Origin: Streptomyces sp. NBC_01232
GTDB taxonomy: Bacteria > Actinomycetota > Actinomycetes > Streptomycetales > Streptomycetaceae
NCBI RefSeq assembly: GCF_035989885.1
Contig: NZ_CP108518.1
Span: forward strand, 7,927,001-7,991,000
Length of the DNA stretch: 64,000 nucleotides
Reading direction: 5' to 3'
The notes below the pieces were generated by a model. That model saw only the letters and a program-made list of their open reading frames with translations. It was not told where the DNA came from and did not search any database. How positions within the stretch are numbered: position 1 is the stretch's first letter; each line of letters begins with the position of its first letter. The translations under genes were made by a program, and so were the position numbers. This document shows positions 20,113 to 27,976 of this stretch, piece after piece.

Positions 20113-20880
20113 TCAGCCGTGCCCGAGACCGGCATCCCGGGCGAGCACGATGGCCTGCGAGCGATCGGCCACACCGAGCTTGCCGAATATCACCGAGACA
20201 CGGTTGCTCACCGTCTTCGAGGCGAGCACGAGCTCGCGGGCGATGGTGGTATTCGACTTGCCCGCGGCGATGCGTTCCAGCACGTCCCGTTCCCGGTTGG
20301 TCAGTTGCGGGAACGGATAGTAATACTGCTGCCCGGACGTCGCGCGCATCAGTGCGCCCAACCGCCCGGCGATCGACTTGTCGATGATGGCCTCGCCGGC
20401 CGCCACGGCCTGGATCCCTCGCAGGATCTGGTCCGCGTCGGCCCGTTTGAACAGGTAGCCCCGTGCGCCCGCCTGGAGCGCCGAGGTGATGGCCTGGTCG
20501 TCGTCCACGGCGCTGAAGACGAGGATGCCCGTATCGGGCCATAATCGCAGTACCTCGGGAATGACCTTCGCCCCGGCCGCCCCGTCCATCTGCGGGTCGA
20601 GCACGAGGACGGCGGGCCGGCACCGGCACATCTCCTCGATCACCTCGTCCGCCGTCGAGGCCTCTCCGACGACCGCAATGCCCCCGGACCGTTCGAGAAC
20701 GGAACGGACACCGTGGCGAATTGCCGGCTGGGCGTCGGCGAGGACGACGGAAACCGAGGTGGGGACCCGGCGGACGACCGGGAAGTCCTGGTCGGGCCGG
20801 AGCGGCGCACCCTCTCTTCGTGTATCGGCTTGTGGCGAGAGTGGCCACAGTAATCTCATGGTGGTTGATTTCTGGTTCAT
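20113..20880 (-). CDS. Orphan NarL/LuxR-family response regulator, candidate cluster activator
   Basis: 255 residues: a 40-residue N-terminal extension, a receiver domain (about 43-160) and a LuxR helix-turn-helix near the C-terminus (LTNRERDVLERIAAGKSNTT, then SKTVSNRVSVIFGKLGVADR). The phospho-acceptor is Asp95 in VLVLDPQMDG, with Ser123 and Lys145 as the switch residues, but the acidic pair at the N-terminus is Asp49-Ala50 rather than two acids. No sensor kinase gene is nearby. It sits between the two co-regulated operons and probably activates their shared promoter motif. ATG has GGGGAAGG upstream. Confidence 0.88.
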   Translation of the reverse strand: MNQKSTTMRLLWPLSPQADTRREGAPLRPDQDFPVVRRVPTSVSVVLADAQPAIRHGVRSVLERSGGIAVVGEASTADEVIEEMCRCRPAVLVLDPQMDGAAGAKVIPEVLRLWPDTGILVFSAVDDDQAITSALQAGARGYLFKRADADQILRGIQAVAAGEAIIDKSIAGRLGALMRATSGQQYYYPFPQLTNRERDVLERIAAGKSNTTIARELVLASKTVSNRVSVIFGKLGVADRSQAIVLARDAGLGHG

Positions 20881-21075
20881 TCGTACCTTCCCCCCACTCG
20901 ATGGTGCAAGGCGGGCCAGACGGCCGACCGGTACCCAGAATGGTGCAGAGGTCCAGCCCACCGCAACGGTGAGGAGTGCGAGAAGAACTGCGATAGTTAT
21001 ACCTGTGAGAGCATCGCTATTCGCGGCTTATTCGGCGGGCTTCGCACATGCACCGACAATTGAAATCGAGCAATC

Positions 21076-22800
21076 TCAAGCGCCCACTGATCCGACCGCT
21101 CCGACATCCTGCGCGCGGCGCAGGATTGCCTCCCGGTCGCGCCAGTGCGCCCAGAATGCGCCGGTGTATCCGAGCCCTCCCAGACTGGTCAGGAAGGGAT
21201 TGTCCGCATAGTTGTTGTCGTGCTCGCTGGAGCCGGCCAGCGTCGGCAGCATCACCCGGTGGTGGTCGGACGGGTCGACGAGCTCCCACAGGAGATCCAC
21301 GGACCGGCTCCAGCGTCCGGAGGGATCGGCGACCGTACCGGTGTCCTCCAGCAGATCCGGCGAGAAGTAGCAGACCAGACGGAAGTTGCCCGACTCGTCG
21401 AACATGAACTGCCGCTCGTACTCCACCGGCCCGGAACACCGGGACAGCGGCTTCAGCACGATCGGCCCGGTGGCCGTGTTGGACTGCAGCCCCGGCACCG
21501 TCCGCACCCCGTCGCACCGCTCGGCCATCGCGATGCCCAGCGGAGTGTGGGGGAAGAGCCGGAGCCCCAGCGAGAAGCCGGTCACGGTGGCGTCCAGTGC
21601 CATGAACGCGTCTACGCATTCGCGCATGGTCTGCGGCGTCTCGCCGGGCATTCCGAAGAGCGCCTCGACCATGGTCAGCATGCCGTTGGCGTGGCAGAGC
21701 CGCACCAGCCGCTCGGTGTCCGCGAAGCTGTAGTAGGTGGTGCCCTTCTCCGTGATCTTCCAGCCGCTCAGCATGTCGGCGCGCACGTGGTCCGAGCCGA
21801 CGTTCACCCCGCGACAGCCGGCCGCCGCGAGCAGCTCGGCGAACTCTTCGTCGAACGGGGAGGGCTGGCAGTAGACCCACAGCCGCAACGCGTTCAGCGG
21901 ATTGCCCGCGTCGGCGTGCTTGCGCCGGACGATCTCGCGCAGCAGGTTCTTGGCGTGGGATATGGACAGGTTGAACTCGCTGTCGGTGGTGTGCTGGTCG
22001 AGGATCCCCTGCGCGGCCAGGGACTGCATCTCGTCGACCACGGCCGCGACGTCGCGCCGGCCCGTCCGGATGCCCTTGGCGTCCGGCTCCACGCAGTGCG
22101 AACAACGGTAGGTGCAGCCGTTCTTGGTGAGGATCCCGGCCAGCCCGCCGCGCTGGTAGTACAGCAGGTTGTCCACCTTGAGCGGCGCCCCGGAGCGGCG
22201 GACGTACGTCCCGGAGCGGTCCACCTGCCAGCTCCGGTCCTCGAACTGCCCGGCGGGCAGCGGCGCCGCCACCGTACGGCGCCCCGCCGCGGTGAGCGCG
22301 GGCGGCGGCACCCTGGTCACTCCCTCCGGGGTGTTGCGGATGAGACCGCTCACCGTGTCCGTGCCGCGTCCGGTGACCAGCGCGTCGGCGAGGTCGCAGA
22401 TGATCTGCTCACCCGGCCCCTTGACGCCGAAATCGATGCCGAAGTAGTCGACCAGCGCGAAGGGCATGGACGAGAATCCGATGCCGCCGCCGACGATCGG
22501 CGCATCGGTCAGCCGTCTGATCTCGGTGATGATCTCCTTGTGCTCGCCGACGAAAGGGCGCTGCTCGAAGGCGTAGACGGTGTCGGTATTGCGGATGGTG
22601 ACACCGACCAGCACCGGACTGCGCGCTCCGAAGTACTCGGAGAGGCAGGACTTCCAGTCCTCCCGGTGGAACGTGAGGTCGACCACCTCGACCTCGAAGT
22701 CGGCGGCCTCCAACGAGGTCGTGAGCACATCGAGCGCGTAGGGCGCGATCGGTGGGTGCACCTTGTTGGGATTGACCAAAAGCACCAGGCCTCGGCCCAT
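21076..22800 (-). CDS. B12-binding-type radical SAM enzyme
   Basis: 574 residues. The N-terminal ~150 residues form a cobalamin-binding-like Rossmann domain (LLVNPNKVHPPIAPYAL, VGVTIRNTDTVY, GGGIGFSSMPFALVDYFG, KGPGEQ), followed by a radical SAM domain with the cluster motif CTYRCSHC (Cys229, Cys233, Cys236) and TTDSEFNLS. Members of this class methylate unactivated carbons or phosphorus, or rearrange rings. It is the last gene of the long operon that starts at 34562. Its exact reaction cannot be read from the sequence; C-methylation or radical ring chemistry on the precursor is most likely. Start follows GGGGGGAG. Confidence 0.9.
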   Translation of the reverse strand: MGRGLVLLVNPNKVHPPIAPYALDVLTTSLEAADFEVEVVDLTFHREDWKSCLSEYFGARSPVLVGVTIRNTDTVYAFEQRPFVGEHKEIITEIRRLTDAPIVGGGIGFSSMPFALVDYFGIDFGVKGPGEQIICDLADALVTGRGTDTVSGLIRNTPEGVTRVPPPALTAAGRRTVAAPLPAGQFEDRSWQVDRSGTYVRRSGAPLKVDNLLYYQRGGLAGILTKNGCTYRCSHCVEPDAKGIRTGRRDVAAVVDEMQSLAAQGILDQHTTDSEFNLSISHAKNLLREIVRRKHADAGNPLNALRLWVYCQPSPFDEEFAELLAAAGCRGVNVGSDHVRADMLSGWKITEKGTTYYSFADTERLVRLCHANGMLTMVEALFGMPGETPQTMRECVDAFMALDATVTGFSLGLRLFPHTPLGIAMAERCDGVRTVPGLQSNTATGPIVLKPLSRCSGPVEYERQFMFDESGNFRLVCYFSPDLLEDTGTVADPSGRWSRSVDLLWELVDPSDHHRVMLPTLAGSSEHDNNYADNPFLTSLGGLGYTGAFWAHWRDREAILRRAQDVGAVGSVGA

Positions 22801-22840
22801 CGGACTTTCTCCCCCCTGGCCTGCACGCAGGCGAATCGCG

Positions 22841-24055
22841 TTATCTGACGATGCCGAGGCAGATGCCGAACTCGGGCTTCCCGCCCAGCAGATAGGCGCC
22901 GGCCGACTGCAGGATGCGGTCCTGTGCGGTGGCGTGCTGGCACATCGTGGTGGTGTCGCGCATCCAGCGGTCCATCGGCGACGACTGGTGGATCGACCAG
23001 GTCTGGAGCAGGTCGCAGAGCCGGCCGACGATCGACCGCGACGTGCGGAAGGCGTGCACCCAGGCGATCGGCGACGCCGCCCGTTCCTCGGGCGTGAGGT
23101 CGTCCAGGGTGCCCCCGGCGGCCAGCACCTCCCACTGGCGGCGCTGGCTCGCGTACACCGCGCTGCGGGTCGCGAGGAAGTCCGCCTCGCACTCGGCGAG
23201 CGTGGTCTGGGCCCGGAAGTGGTCCTTCCACGCCACCCCGGTCATCCGGTCGACCCGGGTCCGGGCGATCTCCCGGGCGTGGTCCAGGGCGGCCCTGGCC
23301 ACCCCGAGCGCCACGCCGCACATACTGCGCGTGAAGGCGTCCGGCTGGGCGAGCGGACCGGGCCGGCCGCGTACCCTGCCGAAGCTGTAGGTGTGCTCCT
23401 CGGGTACGAAGACATCGGTCATCGTGTAGTCGCAACTGCCGGTGCCGCGCATGCCCATGGTGTGCCAGTTGTCGATGACCTCCACCTGCGACCGCTCGAC
23501 CAGGAACTGCCGCGACTCGTGCGGATTGCTGCCGTCCGGGCTCGCATACGGCTTGCCGTCCTCGAAGACGAACGCACCGGAGGTCACCCGGTCGCAATGG
23601 GTGATCCCGCTGCCGAACGACCAGCGGCCGGAGAGCCGGAACCCGCCCGGCACCCGCTCGGCGTGCCCCGTCGGCTGCAGCAGCCCGGCCGTGATCGTGT
23701 CCGGGGTCGGGAAGACCTCCTTGGCCACCGTCTCGTCGAGGAAGGCGCTGAAGATGCCACTGCTCGCGCCCATCACCGAACACCAGGCCGCGGAGGCGTC
23801 TCCGTACGCCAGCGTCTCGACGACCTCGGTCTGCTCCATCGTGGTCAGCGCCAGGCCGCCCAGCTCACGGCCGAAGGCCATCCGGAACACCCCGGCGTCG
23901 CGCAGCATGTCCACCACGTCCGCCGGCAGCCGCCGAGCCTCCTCGATCTGCGCCGACCGCGCCCGAAGCAGCGGCGCCAGCTCCTTCGCACGGGCCAGCA
24001 GCTCCGCCGCACTGGCGGCGGGAACCTCGGCCCCCGGGGTCCGGGTCGTGGTCAT
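22841..24055 (-). CDS. Acyl-CoA-dehydrogenase-like flavoenzyme, copy 2
   Basis: 404 residues, tandem paralogue of the next gene upstream, with identical length and end-to-end similarity. It belongs to the acyl-CoA dehydrogenase fold but resembles the HsaA/nitrososynthase group of flavin-dependent monooxygenases: RWSFGSGITHCDRVTSGAFV and GMRGTGSCDYTMTDVFVPEE match that clade, and the canonical acyl-CoA dehydrogenase C-terminal block with EGT is absent. An N-oxidation or desaturation of an N-N intermediate is plausible. GAAAGGCG precedes the ATG. No flavin reductase is seen beside it. Confidence 0.85.
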   Translation of the reverse strand: MTTTRTPGAEVPAASAAELLARAKELAPLLRARSAQIEEARRLPADVVDMLRDAGVFRMAFGRELGGLALTTMEQTEVVETLAYGDASAAWCSVMGASSGIFSAFLDETVAKEVFPTPDTITAGLLQPTGHAERVPGGFRLSGRWSFGSGITHCDRVTSGAFVFEDGKPYASPDGSNPHESRQFLVERSQVEVIDNWHTMGMRGTGSCDYTMTDVFVPEEHTYSFGRVRGRPGPLAQPDAFTRSMCGVALGVARAALDHAREIARTRVDRMTGVAWKDHFRAQTTLAECEADFLATRSAVYASQRRQWEVLAAGGTLDDLTPEERAASPIAWVHAFRTSRSIVGRLCDLLQTWSIHQSSPMDRWMRDTTTMCQHATAQDRILQSAGAYLLGGKPEFGICLGIVR

Positions 24056-24087
24056 GTGATCGCCTTTCATCAGGGAGCGTCCCGGGC

Positions 24088-25302
24088 CTACTTGACGATG
24101 CCGAGGCTCATCCGGAACTTGGGCGGCCGGCCCAGCAGGTAGGCGCCGCCGGATTCGAGGATCAGGTCCGAGGCCGCGACGTGCTGGCACATGGTCGCGG
24201 TGTCGCGCATCCAGCGGTCCATCGGCGAGGACCGGTTGATCGACCAGGCCTGCAGCAGGTCGTAGAGCCGGTTCACGATCGCCCGCGAGGTACGGAAGGC
24301 GTGCACCCAGGCCAGCGAGGACGCGGCCCGCTCGGTGGCCGAGAGATCGTCCAGCGTGCCGCCTCCGGCCAGCACGTCCCAGTGTCGCTGCGAGCTGCTG
24401 TGGACGCCGCTGCGTGCGGCGTTGAACTCCGCCTCGCACTCGGCGAGGGTGACCTGCACACGGAAGGTGTCCGCCCACACCGTGTTCGTCATCCTGTCCA
24501 CCCGGGTGAGCGCGGTCTCCCGGGCGTGGTCCAGAGCGGCCCTGGCCACCCCGAGCGGCACCGCGCACAGGCTGCGCATGAACGAGTCGGGCTGGGCGAT
24601 CGGAGTGTCCGTGCGGCCCCGCACCTTGTAGAAGGTGTAGGTGTGCTCCTCGGGCACGAACACGTCGGTGATCGTGTAGTCGCTGCTCCCGCTGCCGCAC
24701 AGGCCCGTGGTGTCCCAGTTCCCGACGACCCCGACCTCGTGGGCCGGCACCAGGAACTGGCGCGACGCGTGCGCGTTGCTGCCGTCCGGGCTCGCCCACG
24801 GCTCGCCGTCCTGGTAGATGAACGCCCCGGAAGTCACCCAGTCGGCATGGGTGATCCCGCTCCCGAACGACCACCGGCCCGTCAGCCGGAAACCCCCGGG
24901 AACGCGTTCCGCGTGTCCGGCCGGCGCGATCAACCCGGCGGTGATCATGTCCAGGCTCGGGAACACTTCCTTGACCACGGCAGGATCCAGGAAGTTGCTG
25001 ATCGCGCCGGTCATCGCGCCGATCGCCGCGCACCAGCCGGCCGAGGCGTCCCCGTAGGCCAGCGTCTCCACGACCTCGGCCTGCTGCACCGACGTCAGTT
25101 CGGGACCGCCCCACTCCGGACCGAAGCACATCCGGAACACTCCGGTGTCGCGCAGCATGTCCACGACGTCGGCCGGGAGCTGTCGGGCCTGCTCGATCTC
25201 CGCCGACCGCTCCCGCAGCCGCGGAGCCAGCGCCCTGGCCCGCTCCAGGATCTCCGCCGCGGTGGTGGGTGCTTCCGTGCCCGGGTTCCGGGTCGTGCTC
25301 AT
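24088..25302 (-). CDS. Acyl-CoA-dehydrogenase-like flavoenzyme, copy 1
   Basis: 404 residues, closely related to the following gene and separated from it by 32 bases. Shared features: MLRDTGVFRMCFGPEWGG, VVETLAYGDASAGWC, GRWSFGSGITHADWV, GLCGSGSSDYTITDVFVPEE and a helical C-terminal half ending ILESGGAYLLGRPPKF. As in its paralogue, these fit HsaA-like group D flavin monooxygenases better than true acyl-CoA dehydrogenases. The pair may act as a heteromer or on successive intermediates. The ATG is preceded by GGGGGAAC. Confidence 0.85.
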   Translation of the reverse strand: MSTTRNPGTEAPTTAAEILERARALAPRLRERSAEIEQARQLPADVVDMLRDTGVFRMCFGPEWGGPELTSVQQAEVVETLAYGDASAGWCAAIGAMTGAISNFLDPAVVKEVFPSLDMITAGLIAPAGHAERVPGGFRLTGRWSFGSGITHADWVTSGAFIYQDGEPWASPDGSNAHASRQFLVPAHEVGVVGNWDTTGLCGSGSSDYTITDVFVPEEHTYTFYKVRGRTDTPIAQPDSFMRSLCAVPLGVARAALDHARETALTRVDRMTNTVWADTFRVQVTLAECEAEFNAARSGVHSSSQRHWDVLAGGGTLDDLSATERAASSLAWVHAFRTSRAIVNRLYDLLQAWSINRSSPMDRWMRDTATMCQHVAASDLILESGGAYLLGRPPKFRMSLGIVK

Positions 25303-25367
25303 GTGTTCCCCCTCGGGTGATGGTGTGCCGTGTGGCGCCGCGGTCCCTCGCGTCCTCGCGGTGCCGG

Positions 25368-26684
25368 TCATTCGTCCACGTCGAGCAGTCCGGCGGGCAT
25401 CGCGAACGGGGCGTCCGGATCGGGCGGGCCGATCGGCCCGGCAGCCACCTCGACCAGTCCCGCGGCCGTGTCCAGCCGGTCGAGGCAGGTCCGGGTGTCG
25501 TCGGCCTCGCACACCACGAAGGAGTGGCGCGCCAGATAGCCGCCCGGAGGCAGCCGCAGGGTGGTGCCCGGCTCGGCCATCGGCGCCGCGGCGACCAGGC
25601 CGGGGGCCCCGGCCGGTACGCGAACCGAGCGCAGCACGCAGTCCCGCTCCGGGTAGCCGAACCGGATGCCGGCCACCGCCCGCCGGGTGGGTCTGGTGTC
25701 GGGCCGCTGCCCGGTCGCCACGTCGAACAGCACCTCACCCGGCTCGATGCCGGTGGCGGTCCTGCCGAGGAACGGGATCAGGTCCCCGCCCAGGCGGCCG
25801 TTGATCTCGATGACGAGGGGACCGCGCGGGGTCAGCCGCAGTTCGCTGTGGGTGATGCCGTCCTCGATGCCGAGCGCCCGGTGGGCGCGGGCCAGGGTGC
25901 TCATCAGCTCCTGATCGGCCATCAGCGGGTCGGCCGCGTCGACCAGGTGCCCGACCTCCTCGAAGTACGGCTGGTCGCTGCTGTGCTTGCGGGCGAGGAA
26001 CATCGGAAGGTACTCGCCCTTGTGGACGGCGCCGTCGACGCTGATCTCCGGGCCGGGGGCGTACCCCTCGACCATGGCGCTCGCGCGGTAGGGCCCGGGA
26101 TCGACCTCGCTCGCGGCCAGGGCGATCCGGAAGGCCGCCTCCACCTCGGCCGCGTCGGCCGCGAACACGACACCGATGCTCGCACCCATCGCCCGGGGCT
26201 TGACCACGACCGGATATCCGATCCGGTCCGCCGCCGCCCTGGCCTGTCCGGCCGTGGTCGTCAGCTCGAAGCCCGGCTGGTAGAGGCCCGCGGCGGTGAG
26301 CTCGGCCCTGGTGCGCCGCTTGTCGCGGCAGCCGCGCACGCCCAGTACGGACAGACCCGGCACCCCGAACTCGGCCGCGAGCAGCCCGGCGTCCAGGACG
26401 AGCGGCTCGTCCCAGCACATCAGTCCGACGATGCGGCGCCGGCCGGCCACCTCACGGGCCGCCGCGGCCATCGCCCCGGAGTCGAAGACGTTGGCGACGA
26501 TGATCTCGTCGAAGTAGTCGCGCTGCCAGGTGGGCTTCAGGTTGTTGAGCAGCACCATGTCCAGCCCCGCGGCCCGGGCGCGCCGGCGGATCGGCGCGAT
26601 CAGGTACTCCCGGTACACCTTCAGCCCGCTGCCGATGACCAGCAGGGTGTCGTTGCCGCCCGTGCCGCCCCGGCCGGTGCCCAT
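25368..26684 (-). CDS. ATP-grasp carboxylate-amine ligase 1
   Basis: 438 residues. An N-terminal Rossmann-like pre-ATP-grasp domain (TLLVIGSGLKVYREYLIAPI) is followed by an ATP-grasp fold: VVVKPRAMGASIGVVFA is the ATP-binding lysine and glycine-rich loop and LVIEINGRLGGDLIPFL the Mg-binding glutamate/asparagine. Such enzymes activate a carboxylate as acyl phosphate and join it to an amine, making amide or peptide bonds without an NRPS. Its ATG overlaps the N-hydroxylase stop by one base (TGATG); GGGAGGGT precedes it. Confidence 0.9.
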   Translation of the reverse strand: MGTGRGGTGGNDTLLVIGSGLKVYREYLIAPIRRRARAAGLDMVLLNNLKPTWQRDYFDEIIVANVFDSGAMAAAAREVAGRRRIVGLMCWDEPLVLDAGLLAAEFGVPGLSVLGVRGCRDKRRTRAELTAAGLYQPGFELTTTAGQARAAADRIGYPVVVKPRAMGASIGVVFAADAAEVEAAFRIALAASEVDPGPYRASAMVEGYAPGPEISVDGAVHKGEYLPMFLARKHSSDQPYFEEVGHLVDAADPLMADQELMSTLARAHRALGIEDGITHSELRLTPRGPLVIEINGRLGGDLIPFLGRTATGIEPGEVLFDVATGQRPDTRPTRRAVAGIRFGYPERDCVLRSVRVPAGAPGLVAAAPMAEPGTTLRLPPGGYLARHSFVVCEADDTRTCLDRLDTAAGLVEVAAGPIGPPDPDAPFAMPAGLLDVDE

Positions 26685-27964
26685 CACACCCTCCCGGAGC
26701 CGGCGTCGGCGCGGCGGGTGAGGAGGTCGGTGAGGATGTCGTGGGAGCGGTGGGCGAGGACGCTGATGAGGGAGTCGGCGATGCCGTGGGTCTCTTCGTT
26801 GACGCCTTGGAGGTAGACGGCGCCCCAGGCGGATTCGCCGAGGTCCACCCGGTAGTTGCGGCTGACGGTGACCTCGTCCAGGCCGACCCGGGCGGCCAGC
26901 TCCCGTACGAGCGCCGGCTTGCGGGCGTCGAAACCGGTCCCCAGCACCACCAGGTCGCAGCGCAGCGGCTCGACCTTGCCGCTCAGCCGGTCCCGCAGGT
27001 CGAGAACGACCTCCCCGCCCTCGGTCCGCGCACCCGCCACCTCGGTCATCGCGCGCACCTCGGAGCGCTGCGGCCCCACCATCTTCTGGCGGTACAGCAT
27101 CGTGTAGAGCTCGTCCAGGAAGGGCGGTGCGAGCCCGGCGTAGTTCGTGAACCGCATTTCGTCCAGGAGCTGTGCACGGACCTCGGCCGGGCTGTCGTAG
27201 AACTCGTCGACGAACGACGGGTAGAACAGCTCGTTCACGAACTTGCTCGACTGGTAGTTCTGCAGCCCGATCGAGCGCACCACCATGGTGATCCGGCTCG
27301 CTGGCAGGTTCTCGTGCAGCGCGAAGAACATCTCCGCGGCGCTCTGCGCGCCACCCACCACCACGACGCGGACCGGTTCGTCCTTCGGTATCTGTGTGAT
27401 GCGGGTCCGGTACTGGGCGCTGTGGATCAGGCGGTCCGCGGGGAGGCCGGCGAAGACCTCGGGGACCCGGGGGTCGCGGCCGCCGCCGATGACGAGGTCG
27501 CGGCAGCGGATGGTGTCCCCGTCGGTGAGCCGTACGCTCCAGCCGGTCAGGGAGCCGTCGGCGCCGTGCACGGGATCGACCCGGGAGGCGCGGGCGTCGT
27601 AGCGGATCCGCACCTTTTCCAGGGAGGCGGCTACCCATTGGAGGTAGTCGGAGAACTCCCACCGGAAGGGGTGGAAGGTCCCCAGATTCACGAATTCGTC
27701 CAGCCTCCCCTGCGCATGCAGGAAGTTGAGGAAGGAGAACTTGCTGCTCGGATTGCGCAGTGTCACCAGGTCCTTGAGGAAGGACACCTGGCTGCGCGCC
27801 CAGGGCATCAGCAGATCACGCTGCCATTTGATGTCCGGCCCCTGCTCCAGCAGCAGTGTGCCGTCGGCCAGTTCGGCCGGTCCCGACTCCTCGATGGCCA
27901 CCGCCAATGCCAGATTGGCCGGACCTGCACCGATCGCCAGAACACCGACTTCCCGATCAGTCAC
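26684..27964 (-). CDS. Flavin-dependent N-hydroxylase (lysine/ornithine N-monooxygenase family), copy 1
   Basis: 426 residues of the lysine N6-/ornithine N5-hydroxylase family: AIGAGPANLAL (about residues 10-20) binds FAD, VVVGGAQSAAEMFF (about 201-214) binds NADPH, and VLGTGFDARKP is the C-terminal fingerprint. It would hydroxylate the side-chain amine of an amino acid, giving the nucleophile used for N-N bond formation in s56-p1-type pathways. Most of its sequence is identical to the second copy at 33222-34562. GTG start overlaps the ATP-grasp stop (GTGA) with GAGGGGGAAG just upstream. Which amino acid is used is not known; lysine is the precedent. Confidence 0.92.
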   Translation of the reverse strand: MTDREVGVLAIGAGPANLALAVAIEESGPAELADGTLLLEQGPDIKWQRDLLMPWARSQVSFLKDLVTLRNPSSKFSFLNFLHAQGRLDEFVNLGTFHPFRWEFSDYLQWVAASLEKVRIRYDARASRVDPVHGADGSLTGWSVRLTDGDTIRCRDLVIGGGRDPRVPEVFAGLPADRLIHSAQYRTRITQIPKDEPVRVVVVGGAQSAAEMFFALHENLPASRITMVVRSIGLQNYQSSKFVNELFYPSFVDEFYDSPAEVRAQLLDEMRFTNYAGLAPPFLDELYTMLYRQKMVGPQRSEVRAMTEVAGARTEGGEVVLDLRDRLSGKVEPLRCDLVVLGTGFDARKPALVRELAARVGLDEVTVSRNYRVDLGESAWGAVYLQGVNEETHGIADSLISVLAHRSHDILTDLLTRRADAGSGRV

Positions 27965-27976
27965 TCTTCCCCCTCG
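26705..27976 (-). repeat. Large direct repeat with 33303-34574 (N-hydroxylase duplication, copy A)
   Basis: This stretch aligns with 33303-34574. Bases 26705-26925 look identical to 33303-33523, most of 27100-27230 and 27360-27976 are identical or nearly so, while 26926-27100 and part of 27230-27350 clearly differ. The match continues through the ribosome site (CGAGGGGGAAG). This mosaic pattern suggests recent gene conversion or selection between the two copies. Confidence 0.85.
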
